From Amyelois transitella (lineage: Eukaryota; Arthropoda; Insecta; Lepidoptera; Pyralidae), in contig NC_083514.1 of the NCBI RefSeq assembly GCF_032362555.1, positions 7,921,001 through 7,985,000 of the forward strand: a stretch of 64,000 bases of DNA. The letters are read 5' to 3'. Positions 37,535-47,139 of the stretch are shown here, one piece after another. How positions within the stretch are numbered: the first letter of the stretch is position 1; every line of letters starts with the position of its first letter. Below the pieces are notes generated by a model. That model searched no databases. It was not told where the DNA came from and saw only the letters and a list, made by a program, of their open reading frames with translations. The translations under genes were made by a program, and so were the position numbers.

Positions 37535-37631
37535 TTACACCACTTCACTACTACGTGTCTACTACTGCGTTTATCATGTACCTAGGTAAATATCCGTGAC
37601 GTAGACACGTAGTAGTACAGAAGTGGTGTAA
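37535..37631. repeat. 97-bp hairpin-forming inverted repeat, MITE-like
   Basis: The left arm (37535-37562: 'ttacaccacttcactactac', then 'gtgtctac') is the reverse complement of the right arm (37601-37631), apart from a 3-base insertion in the right arm near 'agtacagaag'. The loop is about 38 bases. A tiny non-autonomous DNA element or a structured RNA is possible; I see no target-site duplication. Confidence 0.65.
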
Positions 37632-37679
37632 CTGCATAAAATTCAGCCATTGCCTTTGAGAAGGGGAAGTCCGAAGAAC

Positions 37680-38095
37680 CCGAGATCTCTAACCGGGAAT
37701 TCCCCCCCCCCCCCCCCTCATTAGGTAATAAAAAAAGATATTTCCAAGCTAATCAAAGGAACAGTCACTCTCATATGGGGTAGACAGAGCCAACATTATT
37801 GAAAAGACTGAAAAGCCGCGTTTGAACGATGGAATCAATATTACATTCTTATCCCGTTTAAGTCTCGAGATCACTGACCGGGAATTCCCCCCGATAACAC
37901 TTTAACCCAAGGACGTAGGTAATAAAAAATAGGTATTTCCAAGCATCACGCCAATTTATGTTGCCTGAATAAAAAAAACAACTACATATAATCACATCTT
38001 TATCCCCTATGGGGTAGATAGAGCCAACAGTATTCAAAAGACTGAAAGGCCGTGTTTTGATGTTAGAATCAATAATACATATTACTTTTATAATT
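37680..38095 (+). repeat. Degenerate tandem duplication with a poly-C tract
   Basis: Unit 1 (about 37680-37848) and unit 2 (about 37866-38085) share 'accgggaattcccccc', 'aggtaataaaaaa', 'tatttccaagc', then a fragment of the CATA-linked family ('tggggtagacagagccaaca' against 'tggggtagatagagccaaca') and 'gaatcaata'. Unit 1 has a run of about 16 C at 37703-37718, where unit 2 has six. Confidence 0.7.
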
Positions 38096-38317
38096 TTAAG
38101 ACGTGAGACAACTTAAAAACTGTGATAGTACGGTGCAAAATTGAGTAACAGGAATAGAAAAACGAGGAGTAAGATAGGAAAAACTATGATGTGCAAGAAG
38201 AAACCTATAATTAAACCCAAATCAACAACTCCGAAAACAGGAGTAGAAATAGGCATGCTTAGATGGTTTATTCATGTGTTAAGAATGAATGAAACAGATT
38301 GAATAAGCAAATGATAC

Positions 38318-38462
38318 ACTCATACATATTACTACGTCTATATCCCTTACAGGGTAGACAGAGCCAATAGTCTTGAAAAAACCGAAAGGCCACGCGCATT
38401 TGTATGGTTTTATAGTGGAAATCAGATTCAAGTAGATACAGATTACTAGCCCATCGCCTAAA
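38318..38462 (+). repeat. CATA-linked repeat, partial copy upstream of Mtch
   Basis: It reads 'atatcccttacagggtagac', 'aatagtcttgaaaaaaccg' and 'gattactagcccatcgcct', and stops about 190 bases before the Mtch start codon. The promoter-proximal sequence may therefore be partly repeat-derived. Confidence 0.7.
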
Positions 38463-38655
38463 ATTGATATGTGATATACAATAATATTTACCATCGCCTA
38501 CATAAATTAAAAAAATATTGACAGCTCTGTGACACATCCATCGAGAAAAAAATCGGCTGTCAATGCTGTCATCTGTTTATCTAATCTATGGATTGGACAG
38601 TCATTTTTAATTTCAGAAGGTTCCACTAAAATTTAAACTATTTTAATTGTAAAAA

Positions 38656-39549
38656 ATGGACGAAATTGAGAAAGAAAAAATTGCAGCCCTGCCGTCCCAA
38701 CTGCTGGTCACTACAATTTGTCATCCCATGGAATATGCAAAAGTGTTGATCCAACTGGGCTACGAACCTATGCCTCCCCGCCGGTCTACAACACTTTTTG
38801 GACGTCCAGCAATGGTGTTACCTAATGTATTTCAGTATATCAAATATATCAAAACATCAGACGGCTTCTTTGGCTGCTATCGTGGACTGTCGGCCCGAAT
38901 TTTGGGCCTCATTGCATCTAGTCAGCTGACATCGAAAGTGATTTACGCTTGTGGTATCAACCTCCCTGAAATCAATGACCCACCCAACATTGTGACTGAC
39001 GAAGAGCCTAAACTAGAAGACTACATCAAGCTCGGCCGTCGAGACATGATAATGCACACTGCGTCTGCCATTGTATCTTATCCATTCCATGTTGTGTCCA
39101 TCAGAATGATGGCATCATTCATCGGCAAAGAGGAAGACTACAGCAGCCTAATTGGGGCAATTGTTGCAATATATAGAGATGATGGAATTTGTGGTTTCTT
39201 CCACGGTGTGGTTCCTAAAGTTTTTGCAGATTTGACATGTGTAGCGGTGACTGGTATCTTGGCCTACTATGTCAATAAATATTTGGTGAAAACTAAAGAC
39301 TTGAGGTATTACACAGTTCCACTGTTAACATTTATCACAAGTACAATCACATACCCACTGGTTGTAGTGACAACTTGTATGGCGGTGGCTGGCTCTAGCC
39401 TTAAGGCTGGTAATCCACCATTGATGCCTGCATACCCGAATTGGCAGACTTGTTGGAGGGACTTGCTTAGAAACAAGCAACACAAGAGAGGCTCCTCTCT
39501 TATATTTAGGTACTACATTGCACCGATTGCAGCCATGCAGATCCAATAA
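38656..39549 (+). CDS. Mtch: Mitochondrial carrier homolog (MTCH1/2 family)
   Basis: A single uninterrupted exon encodes 297 residues, close to the roughly 300 of MTCH2. It has the tripartite mitochondrial-carrier layout but with degraded signature motifs: PMEYAK fits the P-x-[DE]-x-x-[KR] pattern at the first repeat, while the second (PFHVVS) and third (PLVVVT) have lost the acidic and basic residues. That degeneration is typical of the MTCH branch, whose members sit in the outer mitochondrial membrane and in mammals act as tail-anchored protein insertases and BID receptors. The GCYRGL and GFFHGVVPK segments match carrier repeats. The start at 38656 follows an A-rich 'gtaaaaaatgg' context. 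The gene ends tail-to-tail with UTP6. Confidence 0.9.
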   Translation: MDEIEKEKIAALPSQLLVTTICHPMEYAKVLIQLGYEPMPPRRSTTLFGRPAMVLPNVFQYIKYIKTSDGFFGCYRGLSARILGLIASSQLTSKVIYACGINLPEINDPPNIVTDEEPKLEDYIKLGRRDMIMHTASAIVSYPFHVVSIRMMASFIGKEEDYSSLIGAIVAIYRDDGICGFFHGVVPKVFADLTCVAVTGILAYYVNKYLVKTKDLRYYTVPLLTFITSTITYPLVVVTTCMAVAGSSLKAGNPPLMPAYPNWQTCWRDLLRNKQHKRGSSLIFRYYIAPIAAMQIQ

Positions 39550-39734
39550 AGCCTAGTGATCCTAATGAGAAATGCATTTATCTATTTGGATTTATTTGCT
39601 AAGTGTTATTCCACAATCACCAAAGTAGTCGCCTCCTGTAGAGAGTGAAATATGTAAAGTGAGTGTAAATAATTTAGTATAATTGGTGTATCATGTGGAT
39701 ACTGTTTTTTGTTGAGTCGAGTTGTGGTTATATT

Positions 39735-39768
39735 AATAAATATATTTTTTCTTTGTCAACAGTTTATT
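39735..39768. terminator. Facing polyadenylation signals of Mtch and UTP6
   Basis: AATAAA on the plus strand at 39735-39740 is a good candidate for Mtch. AATAAA on the minus strand (39768-39763) lies 22 bases beyond the UTP6 stop. With cleavage 10-30 bases downstream of each, the two mature transcripts would overlap by a few tens of bases. Confidence 0.65.
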
Positions 39769-39789
39769 ATTTACATTTAATCCTACATA

Positions 39790-42700
39790 TTATTGTAATT
39801 TGGCTAAAGTTTGTGCTTTGATGAATTCATCTACAAGTTCTTTCTTCAAAGTAGCAATAGCTCTTCTGTAAAGTGTAGAAGGTGCTTGAATGTTTCCTGA
39901 ATCTATTTCAAATTTCATATAATCCATCCAAATACTGATATCTTCAATCCCATGATGTTGAATGGCACACTCATAGTATTTCCTGATATTTTTTACATTC
40001 AACTTGTCTTGACTTTTCTCTATACTTATCATTATTTGATGTACTTCAAGTTGGGTTGGTGGAGTTCTAATTAAGTCTTCATACAAATCTCTAGCTGCCT
40101 TTAGTCCATTATGATCATAGACCTTTTGAAGGAGTTTAGGTTTGATGGCCAACACAACAACATTCTCGCAATTCTGGAATCTCTTGTGCAATGTTTTTAA
40201 CTGAAATAATCAGATAAAATGTTATCAGTGTATGACAACCTAAATACCAAATACAACATTCCTATAAATAAATAATCATGCCGGTGTGAGAACAAAACAT
40301 TCTGTCTTGTTGCACAGATCATACAAATCTGTTAAAAGACATTCTTTACTTGCTTTTGAGTACATATTTAGTACAATGTTTATAAAATGGGGGACAGCAC
40401 CATTAGCAACACTAGTATGAAAAGAGGTATCACTATTATGGAATATGGGACAAATTACACAGATTTAAGCTTTCCTAGCCACAAAGTAAGTTCGAAACTT
40501 GTGTTACGACATACTAACTCAACAATACTATATTTTTATAATAAAAACTTATAATGAACCATGTCAATCATAGTTCGTTTCTTAGTATGCCCTAACTGGG
40601 ACTTAAATCTAGAACCTCTGGTGTCACCTAAAGTGCATGCATATAAAAAGAACAATATATATTTGACACTTATTCTTTTAAAAACTTACTGTTTCATCTG
40701 AATTAATGTGATCTAATGTGAGATTCCACAGAGCTAGTGCATCATTTGTTTTCAACACTTTGGAGGCTTCTTGAAGAACAGATAACATGGCTTTATCATC
40801 TGATTTTTTCAGTAACAGTTTTTCTTTCCATATACAAACTAGTTGTGGATTTGCTTTTGATGCTGCATCTAAAATCTACAAATAAAATAATGTTAAAATA
40901 TAGTCGTTCTTTTCCACTACATTTTTTCGCCCTTTTTAAAGCCATCTCACACAAAGTCCTTTAGTCCTTTCGCAACATAACTTCTGTAGATATTGTAGAA
41001 AGTGACTAAACTCAAACATGTGATTCAAACACCAATTTCTTTTTGAAGCATGTTCAAAAACTAATAAAATCTCTTAATTGATTTTATATTTGTCTGCCTA
41101 TAACTAACCTCATTGAGTTCCTCTTGTGACTGATCTTCCAGCTTCAGAAATTCAAGGCCAAATTCATACATGTCATTGGTCAGCAAGCCATGTTCATGTC
41201 CAAATAGCCATGCCTGCTTCACAGCATCAATCTTTTGGTTGTCACTGCATATGGAGTCAGTAACTCCTAGTAGATTGTGAATGTATTTGGTGCATAAGTT
41301 TTGATCTAAAAACTAAAGAAAATGTTTTATTTACTAAAGCTTCATTAAACTAAATAGTCTATATGGTACAGTCAACAGCACACTTATTTTAGCACTTTAT
41401 TGCAAATTCGCCTCTATTATTGTGTCATGGAGTTCCATGCAGGATAACTTGATATACATACTGTTCAGTGTACAAAGTAAAGATGGAGTTCATACTGAAG
41501 ACATTATCCAACAATCAACTAGGTATTTGGTGTTTAAATTTTTACCCTTATTAATTCCCATGTTCATTGATTTGGTTAAGTTTTACAACCGGCCGCCGGC
41601 CTGATGTCAACCCATGTATTGCAATACAGCTAAAAGTGGCCTTCTAGTTTTTTCAAAAACATTGGCTCTGTCTATACTGTAAGGGATAAAGACTTGATCA
41701 TATGTATGTATGTTAAAACAGGCTGCCTGCCTGCTGTCCAATGATGTGTTGCACATTGGTGAAAGAGCTAATTCCCTCAGTCACCTCTCACAACTTCATG
41801 AAACGATTAGAAAGAAAATATAGGTGCAGAGTTAAGAACATAACAATATAGATAAAAAAGATCAATTGAATATATGTTAGGTACGAGATTTTTTTTGTTT
41901 CCTATACCTTTTGTAAAGCCTCTTCATAAACACTCATGAAATTCGTAAGTTTTTTGGGAAAATGTGAATCTTCATGTAGAAATTCTTCAATTTCCTCCCA
42001 ATGAGTACCCTGCAAGAAATAACTTATAGTAATTAATTAAATAAAAAATAAACAGTAGAGGTTTGTTTCTTGTCAAAAAAGTAAAAAAAAACTACAATAT
42101 GAATAATATAAGGACTTAGAAATTGCACTGAAATGTAGGTATGTAATTGACAATTTGTTTCATATAGATAGTGCAATTTTATTAAACAAAAATAAAAAAT
42201 ATAAATAAAATAAGAATAAATAAAGTTATCCTTTACAAACTGTTAAATGTTACAAATAGTTTATGACTCCTCTTATTATACTATGTTATTCCAATGCCTA
42301 CTGCTTAACTGCGCAAAGTATTATTAAAATCCGTTAAGTAGTTTTGGAGTGAAAGAGTAACAAACACACAACACATCTTTATAAACCTTGGCATTTGTAA
42401 TTTCTAATTAGTAGGATCAATATATACAAATCATACCTCTAATTCCTTAGCTGCAATATAAGACCATACTTCTTTTTGGTCTCTTTTTGACCATATTGTT
42501 TTTTTTATTTCATCTGTAATTGATTGGTGTGCATCATACTTCAAGCACAAATCGCAGAGGTTGAACAAGAATGTTACATCATGGATATTTGTAATTCCGT
42601 TTCGCCAGACAACATCTGCAATTTTGATTTGTTTCTCCTGAAATCAAAAATGTTGTATCATTATATTGTTCACATTTTGTTTTTGCTCAATGTCAAAAAT

Positions 42701-44142
42701 TTGTAGAAGACAATTTGAAATAGTTTATCTCCTAATTTAATCCCATCAATGTATTTTAAGTATTTATAAAATCTTAAGTATTTATGTATTTATTAGGGAT
42801 ATCTTGAGCATACTACTGAAAGTTACAATTAAGAAAAATTTTGAGGTATGGATTACTTGTTAGTTTAAACATTGTTTGAAGATGAGTCCTAATCCTAATG
42901 CTTTGTTTCAAATATGCTCCAGAACAGACCTTCAGGACTGAAATTGTATATTTTTAAAAAAATTTAGAAACACCAAAAGTGGGTAAACAGGAGTATAAGT
43001 AACACAGGTGGAGCTGGGGTTAACGGCAACTTTGTTTTAAAAAATGTTGCAACTACCTTTTCTTCTTCTGATTCAGCTTTGAAATACATCAACAGTTCTG
43101 TTTCAAAGAGTTCTAAATAAAGAACATCAGAATCTGGATGTCTGTGTATGCCCTTGAGAAGGAACTGCTTAGCAGTGGCCAGGTTCTCTTGCTCAATTCT
43201 CTCCCACTTGCTTGCCAATTGCCACATTTTGGGTTTGTCGCCATGTATCTAAAAGTAGAGAACAATTTTAAATATGTGTCTGTTATTTTTTAAAGTTTTA
43301 TTTGTTTTGTTCTATGCAAAAGAGATATCTTATCATAAAGAATTCTCAAAGGTCAGGGTCAAATTAACATATGTAGGTATAAAATTTAAAAAAAAATTAA
43401 AGTCTTCTCTCTGGAACCAACCTGCCTTGGAAAGAATATGGTAAGTCTACATAAAGTGTTTACCTGCAACATTTGACCTATTATTGTAGATATAGCTTGT
43501 TCAAAACCAACACTCTTGCAAAATTTTATATATTCAAAGTAGATCTCAATATCATTTTGAAACCTATATATGAACTGCTTAAAAACTTTGTTTAGGCGCT
43601 TTGCTATAGCATACTCAATATCGTTCTTTTTTTCAGTGAGTTTGGCTTGCTCTCGTCTTAATGATATATCTTCTAGCAAGGCCAATTCGTAAGCTAAATA
43701 TTGAACAAAGTCTTCTTTCTGTTTTACCCTTCTTTGTAATTTGTACTCAAACTCTTTACGTTTCCGCGATATATCCCTGAAAAATAAATTATTGTATCAT
43801 AAAACTTGCTTATATATTATTGCTAAACTCTATTTTTTCACTGCCGTTTGATTTCCGACACTTATGAATAAAACTACTCCATAACTTTCCGAAAATAAAA
43901 AGTGACTAAGGAATAGGCTTATAAACTTGGGTTTCTTCTTTTAGGCAATGGGCTAGCAAATCTGTCACTATTTCAATTTCAATTCCATCATTGAACCAAT
44001 AGCTAAGTGTCCATCTCAGACTTTTCAAGACTGTGTGTATTAAAACTAACCTTATTTCTTCATCGTCGAATAAATTAGTTCTTCGCATCTGCTCCAGCTC
44101 ATTTATCATTTCCTCTATACGTTGATTTACTTGCTCTGCCAT
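39790..44142 (-). CDS. UTP6: UTP6, small-subunit processome component (8 exons)
   Basis: Joined exons encode 566 residues (human UTP6 is about 597). Exons, 5' to 3': 44142-44051, 43776-43464, 43248-43057, 42637-42437, 42009-41908, 41312-41109, 40875-40690, 40200-39790. All junctions are GT-AG and the total is an exact multiple of three. The N-terminus (MAEQVNQRIEEMINELEQM) and the following charged helical region match the UTP6 N-terminal domain. Next come half-a-TPR (HAT) repeats, for example MWQLASKWERIEQEN and IWMDYMKFEIDSGN. UTP6 belongs to the UTP-B module that binds U3 snoRNP and pre-18S rRNA in the nucleolus. Introns 1 and 5 hold CATA-linked repeat pieces and intron 7 a SINE tail. Confidence 0.9.
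40442..40575 (+). repeat. SINE tail in UTP6 intron 7
   Basis: The block 'gacaaattacacagattta', 'aagtaagttcgaaacttgtg', 'tactaactcaacaatacta' recurs at 44455 and 44862, so it is a dispersed family. I recognise the pattern from other lepidopteran genomes. Confidence 0.6.
41636..41716 (-). repeat. Fragment of the CATA-linked repeat in UTP6 intron 5
   Basis: It reads 'gtggccttctagttttttc', 'attggctctgtctatactgt' and 'atcatatgtatgtatg'. Confidence 0.65.
42295..42400 (-). repeat. Short fragment of the 'ccgcgggc...' repeat class in UTP6 intron 3
   Basis: The phrase 'aaaatccgttaagtagtttt' followed by 'ggagtgaaagagtaacaaac' is the usual end segment of this class, also seen at 58530-58600. Confidence 0.45.
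43893..44038 (-). repeat. CATA-linked repeat filling UTP6 intron 1
   Basis: 'gactaaggaataggcttata', 'ggcaatgggctagcaaatct' and 'acttttcaagactgtgtg' identify a copy truncated at both ends. It takes up over half of the 274-base intron and stops about a dozen bases from the exon 1 donor. Confidence 0.75.
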
Positions 44143-44325
44143 TTTTTGTGATTAATTCGTCCTTTTTGTCTCAAGTTATCTATTATTTATTAAAAATAAA
44201 ACAATGTTTACAACCTGAAATGCTAGGGCCAGGCCGGAGGTAACTTTTGAGGTTATTTTATTTACTAGTGTAGAGATGTAACAAAAAGGCCTGCCTGATT
44301 ATAAAATTCGTAATCGTGTCTTCTT

Positions 44326-44370
44326 TATCGATATTTGAATGAAGTCCATCGATTCAATCGAAAATCGATA
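44326..44370. promoter_or_regulatory. DRE-like motifs upstream of UTP6
   Basis: A perfect palindromic TATCGATA lies at 44326-44333 and ATCGATA at 44364-44370, with 'ccatcgatt' between them, about 185-230 bases upstream of the UTP6 start codon. In Drosophila, TATCGATA (the DREF site) marks promoters of housekeeping, replication and ribosome-biogenesis genes. Use by UTP6 is inference. Confidence 0.5.
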
Positions 44371-44454
44371 AAATGATGTGTTGTGATTGTGATTTCGGTA
44401 GCTGATACCGTATAGCTGTATAAATAATAAATATAATTATATGCCGGACAAATT

Positions 44455-44600
44455 ACACAGATTCAATTAGCCTTGAAGTAAGTTAGAAACTTGTGTTACG
44501 TGATACTAACTCAACAATATTATATTTTATAATAAATACTTGTATAGATAAACATCCAAGATCCAGACCCATCAGAGGAAGTTCGTTTCTCATAATGTAT
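44455..44600 (+). repeat. SINE tail
   Basis: Same family as 40442: 'gacaaattacacagattcaa', 'gaaacttgtgttacgtgata', 'caatattatattttataata', then 'agataaacatccaagatcc'. The sequence is closer to intact here. Confidence 0.65.
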
Positions 44601-44861
44601 TTTACCTTTAAAATGACTACTAAAATATCAATATACGTCTACGCTACGGGCATACCCGCTGTACGGATACAACCGGACTGTTATTATAAATAGAAACTTA
44701 AACCAACAAGACGGTTAGTTAGCCTCAAAAGGGTCTGTTTCAGTATTTTCTGATGTTTCAAATAAACTATCATCGTCGGTATCTTCCGGGGTCGACACAT
44801 CCTCCAACAGTTTTTTGATTATTCTCTTCGTCTTTATTCATCTATGACAAAAAGTGAACTT

Positions 44862-44970
44862 GAGCAAATCACACAAATTGAGCTAGCCCCAAAGTAAGTT
44901 CGAGATTTGTGTAATGGCATTAGTATCGATACTATATTTTATAACAACATATGTACATATGAATCTTATA
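44862..44970 (+). repeat. SINE tail, second copy
   Basis: 'gagctagccccaaagtaagt', 'tcgagatttgtgtaatggca' and 'gatactatattttataaca' show a diverged copy in the same orientation as the one at 44455, about 400 bases away. Confidence 0.55.
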
Positions 44971-45374
44971 AGAATGAGTAAAATACTTACGTTTTCTGTC
45001 ACAAATTTTTGCGACACTGACTTGATGTTTCAAAGAATGTTCTAGGCGAACTAAACGGCTATTGCCGTGGTGTCACTATATCAACTACTTTTTTGTGGTT
45101 CTACACGATGTAAATATGTATGTATTTTAGTTCTTAGATTTGACAGTAACAATGTTTGAATAACTTGTAGATAGACAGTAAATCTTGTTCTTTACAATGA
45201 TAGTATGAACGTAGCACGGTGCCCACCGTAGCGCTCTTTACGCTATCTTTTAAAACGACTGCGGTGCCCGGGCTGTCAACCTTCTAAGTTTTTAGCACAC
45301 TGCTATAACCGTACTGTCCTGTAAAGTGTTAACTAAGCTTACAAAAATACTATAGAGATATTACTTTTGATTCC
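44971..45374. other. Intergenic stretch without a recognised feature
   Basis: Mixed-composition sequence with a GC-richer part at 45200-45290. I see no gene, repeat or promoter motif that I can support. Confidence 0.4.
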
Positions 45375-45377
45375 TCT

Positions 45378-45497
45378 TTTACGCGATGGGCTAGCAACCT
45401 GACCTGAACCTGCAAAACAGCTGAGCGTGGCCTCTCAGTCTTTGATGACTATTGGCTCTGTCTATGCCGCAGGGGATATAGACGTGATTATATGTTA
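45378..45497 (-). repeat. CATA-linked repeat, partial copy
   Basis: 'cgcgatgggctagcaacctg', 'gctgagcgtggcctctcagt', 'ctctgtctatgccgcagggg' and 'atagacgtgattatatgtta' occur in order; the hairpin end is missing. Confidence 0.75.
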
Positions 45498-45686
45498 AGT
45501 TATAACTTTTGTAAAAAGAGAACCGCCTCCAATAAATATCCTTCTTTTTTGGAGTCGATTACATTTCTTAAACCTTTTTAGTGTAACAAACAATTTCCTG
45601 AAAATCGGTTCAGCGGACATCAAGATAACCGAGGGCAAATATAAATATAATATAATTATGTACAAGCATACCACTATCAACATAAC

Positions 45687-45780
45687 CAAATTTTTTAAAA
45701 ATAAAGTCAAATGTAATGAAAATTTTTTAAAAATAATTTAAACCACCAAATTTTTTAAAAATGAAGTCAAATGTAATGTT
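45687..45780 (+). repeat. Short direct repeat
   Basis: The 33-base phrase 'accaaattttttaaaaat' + 'aaagtcaaatgtaat' at 45687-45719 recurs at 45746-45778 with one substitution, separated by a related A/T-rich spacer. Confidence 0.7.
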
Positions 45781-45839
45781 TTTAAGATACTTTGTAAATT
45801 ACTAACAAAATATGGATAATGTCCGAAATAAACATTTTA

Positions 45840-46590
45840 TTATTATGTTTCTCCGCTTCGATTTCACGGGTCTATTATACACCCCGGATTTTTGAGAGGC
45901 TTGCGTGGGGATATAAATCCAACACGTAGAGGCCCTTTGGAGAAGTTGATGTTATGTTGTTCTCCTGCCAAAACCCGTTCCCGGCCATACCAATAGACGA
46001 TATGTCCATGAACAGGTCTCGGCAGGAGGTGGAGCTATTACAAAATAAGGAAAAGGATGATGGGTTATGGAGTTGACGTTTGGATAGATTTAAACTGGGC
46101 TATTGCTGGAGAAGTTCGGACACCTGCCATAATCATGAATACGTGATTATTATGTGGCAGGTGGTGACTCGCCACTCACTAAATGGGCCCCTCAAATCAG
46201 TCACCATGATTGGCAACAAAGGGGCAACATCGGCGTGGGTGGCTAAGGATGTCGAGAGGTGAGACTGCGGGGCGTGAAATCGTGGTGATCCAGTCAGGCA
46301 CCCCCGGCGTTATGACATTTTACACTTTCATCCTTCGAGCGTATAGCTCTCGCGACTCCACTCTGACCGGCCGGTTAAGGCAAGCCAGAGGTAGGGGTCC
46401 TGTCCCTCATCGGTTTCCACTCCGACCTTGGCGAAGGAAGATCGGAGGCGAGGAACAGGGGCCTCCCCTGGGAGCACTCAGGTCCGTGGGGTCGCTACTC
46501 CCCAACAGCTCGCCACAAGCTGCCCTGCGGAGACTGATTGCACTGGGAAGGTGACCCAGGGGGCGATGGGGTTAGTTAAGATATATATTA
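45840..46590 (+). mobile_element. GC-rich transposable-element fragment, family unassigned
   Basis: Composition jumps from about one-third GC to well over half for some 400 bases. The text includes 'acaccccggatttttgagag', 'cggcaggaggtggagctatt', 'ggcacccccggcgttatgac', 'cactctgaccggccggttaa' and 'gtgacccagggggcgatggg', phrases I associate with an abundant noctuid-type retroelement, possibly a LINE 5' region. No intact ORF is convincing. A hairpin lies at 46121-46163. It is far from the composition of the flanking UTP6 and TONSL genes. Confidence 0.55.
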
Positions 46591-47139
46591 TATTGAAATG
46601 TCCTGATAAAGCCAGAAGCGATTCATTTATTGTTCAGTGATATTTTCCACTCAATACAACCACATAAACACAAACAAAGAGTTGTGTTTCGGTGTGTGTT
46701 GTGAAAAAAACTAGTGGAATGCCTTACTGGTTTGTACTGCTGGGACTCGCGTCAAAACGTATTCATACGCATACCCGAGCCAATCTACTCTATACGAGTA
46801 ATGGAGAAAGAAAACATTGGCTCCACTGATTTTGAAACTGTTCATTATAATGTCTTTATCAATGGCTTAAAAATTTTCTTGCTTGGTATGTTTAAAAAAA
46901 TAGCCTCATGTAAATAAGCCATTAACCGCACTTCATTATGTCTTTGTCATTTTTCTATTGTGAAAGTCAATGTCATGTCATTTGTACTGGGATAAGGTGG
47001 CGCTAAAAGATTTTGTTGATTTGTTTATGTTATTAATAATATTAAATTAATGTGAAGTTCAGGCTAATTTGAAGGCAAATCTATTATTTATTTCAATATT
47101 AAAATGTTGTAATCTTCAACTCAATATAAAGTATCAAAC
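46591..47139. other. Upstream region of TONSL
   Basis: No gene can be supported. The 67-codon frame at 46714-46917 has no domain I recognise. The TONSL transcription start probably lies within the last few hundred bases, but I see no clear core motif. Confidence 0.4.

Noticed and set aside
46210..46554. 114-codon open frame in the GC-rich island
   Set aside because: GC-rich DNA has few stop codons; two overlapping frames are open and neither shows a recognisable protein.
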